Assembly: GCF_009697225.1 (NCBI RefSeq) | Contig: NZ_WIND01000002.1 | Span: forward strand, 248,001 to 312,000 | DNA: 64,000 bases | Source: Halovulum marinum | Lineage (GTDB): Bacteria > Pseudomonadota > Alphaproteobacteria > Rhodobacterales > Rhodobacteraceae | Direction: 5' to 3' | In this document: piece by piece, positions 59,727 through 64,000 of the stretch | Numbering within the stretch: position 1 is the first letter of the stretch | Layout of the letters: every line of letters begins with the position of its first letter | Made by a program: the position numbers and the translations under genes | Notes under the pieces: model-generated | What the model saw: the letters and a program-made list of their open reading frames with translations, nothing else | Told to the model about the DNA's origin: nothing | The model's database searches: none

Positions 59727-60402
59727 GGACGTGCAACTCGCCGATGCCGGCGATCTTCGCCGCGATCCGGTCGCCGCGGCTGACCGGCCCGACCCCCGAG
59801 GGGGTGCCGGTCAGGATCACGTCGCCCGCCGCCAGCGTGAAGTGGCGCGACAGCACCGCGATCAGTTCCGGCACCTTCCAGATCATCTGGTCCAGATCGC
59901 CCTCCTGGCGCAGCTGGCCGTTGATGCTGAGCTCGATCCGGCCGGCGGCGGGGTGGCCGAGGGTCTCGGCCGGGTGCAGCGGCCCGCACGGCGCGGCGCG
60001 GTCGAAGGCCTTGCCGATCTCCCACGGGCGGCCGGCCGCCTTCGCCTCGGCCTGCCGGTCGCGGCGGGTCATGTCCAGCGCCACCGCATAGCCGTAGACA
60101 CGGCGCAGCGCGCGGTCGACGGCGATGTCGGCGCCGCCCGAGCCCAGCGCCACCGCCAGCTCGACCTCGTGGTGCACCTCGGTGCTGGCGGGCGGGTAGG
60201 GGAAGGTGCCGGTGGCATCCAGCGCGTCGGCCGGCTTTAGGAAGAAGAACGGCGGCTCGCGGTCCGGATCGTGGCCCATCTCGATGGCGTGGGCGGCGTA
60301 GTTGCGCCCGACGCAGTACACCCGCCGCACCGGAAAGGTCTTGTGCGTGCCCGCGACGGGCAGCACCGGGCGCGGCGGCGCGTCGATCACGTGGTCGGTC
60401 AT
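59716..60402 (-). CDS. Fumarylacetoacetate hydrolase family protein
   Basis: This is a 228-residue protein of the FAH/YcgM group: VYCVGRNYAAHAIEMG, PFFFLKPADAL, the metal-binding HHEVELAVALG, GYAVALDMTRRDRQAEAKAAG, the FDRAAPCGPL segment, and LTGTPSGVGPVSRGD. Enzymes of this size hydrolyse acylpyruvates or decarboxylate oxaloacetate-like keto acids. The Glu-x-Glu metal site is intact. The ATG at 60402 is preceded by a GGGGA element. It is probably monocistronic, convergent with gntR. Confidence 0.92.
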   Translation of the reverse strand: MTDHVIDAPPRPVLPVAGTHKTFPVRRVYCVGRNYAAHAIEMGHDPDREPPFFFLKPADALDATGTFPYPPASTEVHHEVELAVALGSGGADIAVDRALRRVYGYAVALDMTRRDRQAEAKAAGRPWEIGKAFDRAAPCGPLHPAETLGHPAAGRIELSINGQLRQEGDLDQMIWKVPELIAVLSRHFTLAAGDVILTGTPSGVGPVSRGDRIAAKIAGIGELHVQVT

Positions 60403-60458
60403 GGCGGTCCCCTGTCGTCTGCCGCGCACAGTCGGACAATGCCGGACCGGGTGCAAGA

Positions 60459-60647
60459 TCAGTCGTCGCCCTTCTTCTCGGGCTTGTCCTTGCGGCTGGT
60501 GCCGGCCATTTCCTCGAGCTCGCTTTCGGACATGCTGTCGTACATGTCCTTCGACGCGCCCTGCAGGTCCGAGACCCGGGTATCGCCGCGCTTGGCGGAC
60601 AGCGCCGCGCCGGCGGCTTTCTGCTGCGCTTTCGACTTGGCGGGCAT
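60459..60647 (-). CDS. DUF3008 small stress-associated protein
   Basis: This is a 62-residue hydrophilic protein. It begins MPAKSKAQQKAAGAALSAKR and ends with GASKDMYDSMSESELEEMA and RKDKPEKK, which is the DUF3008 pattern. GAAGGAGGAC before the ATG is a strong ribosome site. Such proteins are small, lysine-rich and often found with osmotic or general stress genes, like those at 61039-63225. The function is unknown. Confidence 0.88.
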   Translation of the reverse strand: MPAKSKAQQKAAGAALSAKRGDTRVSDLQGASKDMYDSMSESELEEMAGTSRKDKPEKKGDD

Positions 60648-60755
60648 GGCGTCCTCCTTCGTTGCGTTTGCGTTTGCGGTTGCGGTTGCGGGTTGGCGCG
60701 CCGCCGTCAGCGCCGGCGGGCGCGCCGTCCCGCCGCCTAAACCGCCGCCGCCTGC

Positions 60756-60803
60756 ATTGGTTCCGGCATTGGTTCCGGCAATGGTTCCGGCAATGGTTCC
60801 GGC
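60756..60803. repeat. Four tandem copies of a 12-bp unit (ATTGGTTCCGGC/AATGGTTCCGGC)
   Basis: Units at 60756, 60768, 60780 and 60792 are identical except that the first two begin ATTGG and the last two AATGG. The array lies between divergent genes and is not part of a supported coding region. Confidence 0.9.
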
Positions 60804-60813
60804 GGCCGCACGG

Positions 60814-60861
60814 CCGCGCCAAACCCCGCGCCAAACCCCGCGCCAAACCCCGCGCCAAAAC
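60814..60861. repeat. Four tandem copies of a second 12-bp unit (CCGCGCCAAACC)
   Basis: Units begin at 60814, 60826, 60838 and 60850; the fourth ends in AAAAC in place of AAACC. It follows the first 12-bp array after only 10 bp but has an unrelated sequence. Both arrays share the 12-bp period. Confidence 0.9.
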
Positions 60862-61038
60862 TTCACGCGTAATGGAACTTTTGGCGCGGTTCGCGTCTTT
60901 GGTAGTAACCGCGCCGCCGGATCGGCGGTGGCGGGGGGGAAGTCACCGGTGGATGCGAAACCCGGAACGGACCTGTTCGCGCCCGCGCGCAGGACCGGAT
61001 GAAACAGTATTTGTGCCCTGTGAAGGAGGTACTTGAAA

Positions 61039-61662
61039 ATGACCGGCTCTTCGACCGAGTTCGACATGGACCGAACAGCGGAAGACGCGCGCTCTGCCGC
61101 CAGGGATCTGAAGGACGAGGCGGCCGGCCGCCTGGCCCAGGCCCGCGACGCCGCGGTAGACAGCGCCGCCTCCGGCGCCGAGACCGCCAAGAACCGAACC
61201 GCCGACGAGGTGTCGTCGGTGGCGACCGCGCTGCGCCGCGCCTCGGACGAGCTGCGCCAGGGCTCGCCGCAGGAGCGGACCTTCGGGCAGATCGCCGAGT
61301 CGCTGGCCGAGCTGTCGGACGGGATCCGCGACAAGGATCTGCGCGACCTGGTGCACGACGCCTCGGCGATCGCCCGCCGCAACCCGCTGGCGTTCCTCGG
61401 CGGCGCCGCGCTGCTGGGCTTTGCCGCGACGCGGTTCGCCAAGGCCGGCCAGCGGGGTCAGGCGTTCGGTTCCGGCACCGGCCAGGGCAGCGCCTACGGC
61501 GCCGGCGGCTATGGCACCGGCGCCGGCGGTTACGGCACCACCACCGGCGACGGCTATCGCCCCGACATCTCGGAACGTGCCGAGGCGGCGATGCCGCCGC
61601 GCAGCGCCGCGCCGGCCACCGCCTATCCCGCGCCCGCGGTGAAGCCATCGGAGGACTCGTGA
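61039..61662 (+). CDS. Alanine-rich stress/envelope protein with one membrane segment
   Basis: This is a 207-residue protein. The first 110 residues are a charged, Ala-rich helix of coiled-coil type (RTAEDARSAARDLKDEAAGR and similar). One hydrophobic segment follows (NPLAFLGGAALLGFAATRFA, about 117-137), then a Gly/Tyr-rich tail (GAGGYGTGAGGYGTTTGDGY). This layout occurs in rhizobial and rhodobacterial nutrient-deprivation-induced proteins that precede holin-like and DUF3618 genes. ATG 61039 sits 9 bases after AAGGAGG. Its stop shares a base with the next start (TGATG). A molecular function is not known. Confidence 0.8.
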   Translation: MTGSSTEFDMDRTAEDARSAARDLKDEAAGRLAQARDAAVDSAASGAETAKNRTADEVSSVATALRRASDELRQGSPQERTFGQIAESLAELSDGIRDKDLRDLVHDASAIARRNPLAFLGGAALLGFAATRFAKAGQRGQAFGSGTGQGSAYGAGGYGTGAGGYGTTTGDGYRPDISERAEAAMPPRSAAPATAYPAPAVKPSEDS

Positions 61663-62072
61663 TGCCGGAAGATCAAGCCAAGACGCGCGGCGGATCCACC
61701 GCCGGTCTGCTCGGGGACATGCTGCAGCACGTCAGCAGCCTGGTCCGCAACGAGGTCGACCTGGCCCGCGCCGAGGTCAGCGAGAGCGTCGGCCGCGCCA
61801 GCGGCGCGGTGGTGATGCTGATCGTCGCCGCGGTGCTGGGCCTGACCGCGCTGGATGTGCTGGCCGCGGCCGCGGTGGCGGCGCTGGCCCAGGGCGGGAT
61901 GTCTGCCGGCTGGGCGGCGCTGATCGTCGGCGGCGTGCTGGCGATCGTCGCGCTGCTGCTGGCGATGCGCGGCCGCCGCAACCTGAAGCTTTCCAATCTT
62001 GCCCCGCGCCGGACCGCGAAGAACGTCCGCCGCGACGCGAACACCGTCAAGGAGATCTACAATGGCGACTGA
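61662..62072 (+). CDS. Holin superfamily III (PF07332-type) membrane protein
   Basis: This is a 136-residue protein: an amphipathic start with LLGDMLQHVSSLVRNEVDLARAEVSE, then two membrane helices (VVMLIVAAVLGLTALDVLAAA and GWAALIVGGVLAIVALLLAM), then a basic tail. This is the putative actinobacterial holin-X/phage-holin 3_6 family, which in chromosomes is associated with envelope stress genes, not phage lysis. No phage genes are nearby. It overlaps the next gene by 11 bp and the previous one by 1 bp. Confidence 0.85.
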   Translation: MPEDQAKTRGGSTAGLLGDMLQHVSSLVRNEVDLARAEVSESVGRASGAVVMLIVAAVLGLTALDVLAAAAVAALAQGGMSAGWAALIVGGVLAIVALLLAMRGRRNLKLSNLAPRRTAKNVRRDANTVKEIYNGD

Positions 62073-63225
62073 TACCCGCAGCGCATCCGAGATCGAGCGC
62101 GACATCGAGCAGGAGCGCGCGCAGTTCCGCGACACCGCCCAGCAGTTGCAGGATCGCTTCTCTCCCGACCGCCTGCTGGGCGATCTGGGCCGCGAGTTGC
62201 GCGACTACGGCAGCGACTACGGCCGCTCGGTCGCGCGCGTCGTGCGCGACAACCCGGTGGGTCTGGCGCTGACCGGCATCGGCCTTGCCTGGCTGGCGTT
62301 CGGCGGCCGCGCCGGCGGCGCCGACCACAGCCGCGGGGGCGGCGGCGTCTACGGCCGCTCGGCCGCAGGTCACGGCCGCCGGGCCGACCCGATGCTGCTG
62401 GACGACGAGGACTACGCCGGCGGCTATGACCCGAACAGCTACGGCCCGAACAGCTACGGCACGGACAGCGCCGACAGCAGCTTTCCGAGCTGGGCGCGCG
62501 AGGACGACCACTACAGCGACCCCTGGGCCGGCGGCGACGCCGGCGGGCAGGGCGCGCTGGGCCGCGCCGGTGACGTTGCCGGTGACGTCGCCGGCCGGGC
62601 CCCCGACGGCGCCGCCGGCTGGGCCGACAGCGCCGGCAGCGCCGCGGGCGGCGCCTATGCCAGCGCGCGCGAGCATGCCAACCGCCTGCGCCAGGGCGCG
62701 CAGGAGACCGGCGCCGACTTCCAGGCGCGGATCTCGCGGCTGCGCGCGCGTCTGGCCGAGGGCACCGAGGACCTGTCCGACAGCGCCCGCGAGCGGGTGA
62801 TCGCCGCCCGCGCCCGCGCCGTCGAGGCGCGCGACAAGGCCCGCCGCGCCGCCTCGCAGGGCGGTGCCGCCGCCACCGAGTTCTTCCGCGACCAGCCGCT
62901 GGTCGCCGGCGCGCTGGCGCTGGCCGCCGGCGCGGCGCTGGGCAGCGCGCTGCCGCGCAGCCGCACCGAGGACCGGTGGATGGGGGCCTACAGCGACTCG
63001 CTGTTCGACGAGGCCGAGTCGATCTATCGCGAGGAGCGCGCCAAGCTGGAGCGCGTCGCCGAGGCCGCCGGCGAGGAAGCCAAGGACATCGCCGACGAAG
63101 CCGGCAAGGCGCTGAAGCAGTCCGCGGAAGCCGCGCGCGAAAAGGCCGGGGAGGCCGCCGATCGTATCGGCGAGGCCGCCAAGGACGAGGCCGACCGGCA
63201 GGACCTGGGCCGGCCCCACCACTGA
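62062..63225 (+). CDS. DUF3618-like helical envelope protein
   Basis: This is a 387-residue protein with AAGGAG before ATG 62062. The first 90 residues match DUF3618 (SEIERDIEQERAQFRDTAQQL, then VRDNPVGLALTGIGLAWLAFG, a single membrane segment). A Gly/Tyr/Asp-rich linker with a repeated PNSYG motif follows, then Ala-rich helices, a second hydrophobic stretch (QPLVAGALALAAGAALGSAL, about 277-296) and a charged late-embryogenesis-like tail (EAKDIADEAGKALKQSAEAA). It probably spans or coats the membrane and acts in stress tolerance; this is inferred from the family only. Confidence 0.82.
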   Translation: MATDTRSASEIERDIEQERAQFRDTAQQLQDRFSPDRLLGDLGRELRDYGSDYGRSVARVVRDNPVGLALTGIGLAWLAFGGRAGGADHSRGGGGVYGRSAAGHGRRADPMLLDDEDYAGGYDPNSYGPNSYGTDSADSSFPSWAREDDHYSDPWAGGDAGGQGALGRAGDVAGDVAGRAPDGAAGWADSAGSAAGGAYASAREHANRLRQGAQETGADFQARISRLRARLAEGTEDLSDSARERVIAARARAVEARDKARRAASQGGAAATEFFRDQPLVAGALALAAGAALGSALPRSRTEDRWMGAYSDSLFDEAESIYREERAKLERVAEAAGEEAKDIADEAGKALKQSAEAAREKAGEAADRIGEAAKDEADRQDLGRPHH

Positions 63226-63331
63226 CGCGCCGGACCGCGCGCACGTTCCCTGGACCGTGCGCGCGCACCCCGCGCCCGGCTTGCCGGGCGCGGGCCCAAC
63301 CGCCGCCAGACCCTTGCCCGCCGGAGCCGCC

Positions 63332-64000
63332 ATGCCCCATCCCGGAGAGTTCGCCGAAGGCCCGCTTGCCATTCCCACCGCCGGCTGGAAGGCGATCCTG
63401 CTGCGGGTGAAGGACGAGATCTCGGCCGACCGCATCGGGCTGGTCGCCGCCGGGGTGGCGTTCTACGGCCTGCTGGCGCTGTTCCCGGCGGTGGCCGCGC
63501 TGGTCGCGATCACCGGGCTGGTGATGGACCCGCAGGCGGTGGCCGAGCAGCTGCAGCAGGCGACCGCGGTGATGCCGGCCTCGGCCGCCGAGATCATCCG
63601 CGGCCAGGTCGACGATCTGGTCGCCAGCGGCGAGACCGCGCTGGGGCTGACCGCCGCGATCGGCATCGCGCTGGCGATCTATTCCGCCTCGAAGGGGGTA
63701 AGCGCGTTCATGCAGGGGCTGAACGTCGCCTGGGACGAGACCGAGGACCGCGGCTTCGTGCGCCGCACCGCGACGGTGCTGGCGCTGACCGCGCTGATGG
63801 TGCTGGGCGCGGCCATGGGGCTGGTGGTGGGTCCGGCGGTGCCGGCGCTGCTGTCCTTCGTGCAGCTGGGGCCGATCACCGAGTTGTTGATCGTCGTCGC
63901 CCGCTGGCTGGTGATGGCGCTGCTGGCGGCCCTGGGCATCGCCGTGCTGTACAGGTACGGGCCCAGCCGCGCGCCGGCGCAGTGGCGCTGGCTGATGCCG
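63332..64000 (+). CDS. YihY/BrkB-family inner-membrane protein (cut by window edge)
   Basis: The first 223 codons are present; the 3' end lies beyond the window. The start MPHPGEFAEG is followed by GWKAILLRVKDEISADRIGL and the YihY hallmark AAGVAFYGLLALFPAVAALVA, then GLTAAIGIALAIYSASKGVSAFMQGLNVAW and further membrane helices. The family was once called ribonuclease BN but is a polytopic membrane protein of unclear function. It follows the stress cluster after 106 bp, with CGGAG ahead of the ATG. Confidence 0.92.
   Translation, partial: MPHPGEFAEGPLAIPTAGWKAILLRVKDEISADRIGLVAAGVAFYGLLALFPAVAALVAITGLVMDPQAVAEQLQQATAVMPASAAEIIRGQVDDLVASGETALGLTAAIGIALAIYSASKGVSAFMQGLNVAWDETEDRGFVRRTATVLALTALMVLGAAMGLVVGPAVPALLSFVQLGPITELLIVVARWLVMALLAALGIAVLYRYGPSRAPAQWRWLMP

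Larger units (their letters stand above)
60648..61038. other. 391-bp intergenic region dominated by short tandem repeats
   Basis: Divergent upstream region of the DUF3008 and 61039 genes. Besides the two 12-bp arrays listed separately, it holds a G-T-rich hexamer run (GTTTGC/GTTGCG units, about 60661-60693). No credible gene is seen in it. An AAGGAGG site at 61023-61029 serves the gene at 61039. A promoter for that gene is likely in 60860-60910, where the sequence turns less GC-rich, but no clear boxes stand out. Confidence 0.55.

Noticed and set aside
60756-60861. CRISPR-like array
   Set aside because: Units are 12 bp with no spacers and two different sequences; there are no cas genes. These are simple tandem repeats.
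61662-62072. Phage holin and therefore a prophage remnant
   Set aside because: No other phage gene, integrase or attachment site is visible. This holin-superfamily protein is common in chromosomal stress clusters with DUF3618-type genes.

Overview
The window is very GC-rich alphaproteobacterial chromosome, most likely from a marine or free-living member of the Rhodobacterales. The grounds are base composition, codon use, several tripartite tricarboxylate (Tct) transporters, sulfatases and enolase-superfamily sugar-acid enzymes, and the DUF6522 and DUF2478 families. This placement is an inference; no rRNA or tRNA gene was seen. Genes are densely packed, with many 4-bp ATGA or GTGA overlaps, so most are read as operons.

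Region 1 (1-4.0 kb): a ribose-type sugar ABC transporter on the minus strand (ATPase, permease, start of the binding protein), then a DUF454 membrane protein, a small DUF6522-like protein and a lipoprotein resembling polysaccharide lyases. Region 2 (4.2-16.2 kb): a recognisable alginate-type exopolysaccharide operon, algD-alg8-alg44-algA-algG-algX-algK-algL. The precursor and polymerisation steps (AlgD, the guanylyltransferase half of AlgA, Alg8) keep their catalytic motifs. The regulatory and modifying parts do not: the PilZ c-di-GMP residues of Alg44, the isomerase half of AlgA, the DPHD motif of AlgG, the SGNH residues of AlgX and the catalytic His of AlgL all appear to be missing. No algE, algI, algJ or algF is present. 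The simplest reading is an export apparatus for an unmodified or different mannuronate polymer. This is the most unusual system in the window.

Region 3 (16.2-18.8 kb, minus strand): an enolase-superfamily gene and an aldo/keto reductase behind a TetR-type palindrome. Region 4 (18.8-31.6 kb): a catabolic locus around a ROK repressor. A long PIG-L deacetylase and a DMT permease lie on one side. On the other are a sugar ABC transporter, a VOC protein, an argininosuccinate-lyase-like enzyme, a PfkB kinase and a NagB-II type deaminase, which fits breakdown of an N-acylated amino-sugar conjugate. Alanine dehydrogenase follows convergently.

Region 5 (32.9-39.9 kb): Tct transporter, TetR regulator, Gfo/Idh/MocA dehydrogenase, DUF993 protein and TIM-barrel isomerase. 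The promoter palindrome resembles the one in Region 3, so both operons may answer to this TetR. Region 6 (40-57 kb): a second Tct transporter with GntR regulator and sulfatase; a DUF2478 gene; acid-sugar dehydratase, GntR, second sulfatase, DgoD-like dehydratase and a five-gene Opp/Dpp-type ABC transporter. Both sulfatases lack signal peptides, so sulfated sugar acids or oligosaccharides are probably imported first and desulfated in the cytoplasm.

Region 7 (57-64 kb): a GNAT acetyltransferase fused in frame to the ribosome-assembly GTPase RsgA, a GntR regulator, a fumarylacetoacetate-hydrolase-family enzyme, and a stress/envelope cluster (DUF3008, an alanine-rich membrane protein, a holin-superfamily protein, a DUF3618-like protein and the start of a YihY/BrkB protein). 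GC-rich hairpins sit directly behind the binding-protein gene in all four complete transporter operons.
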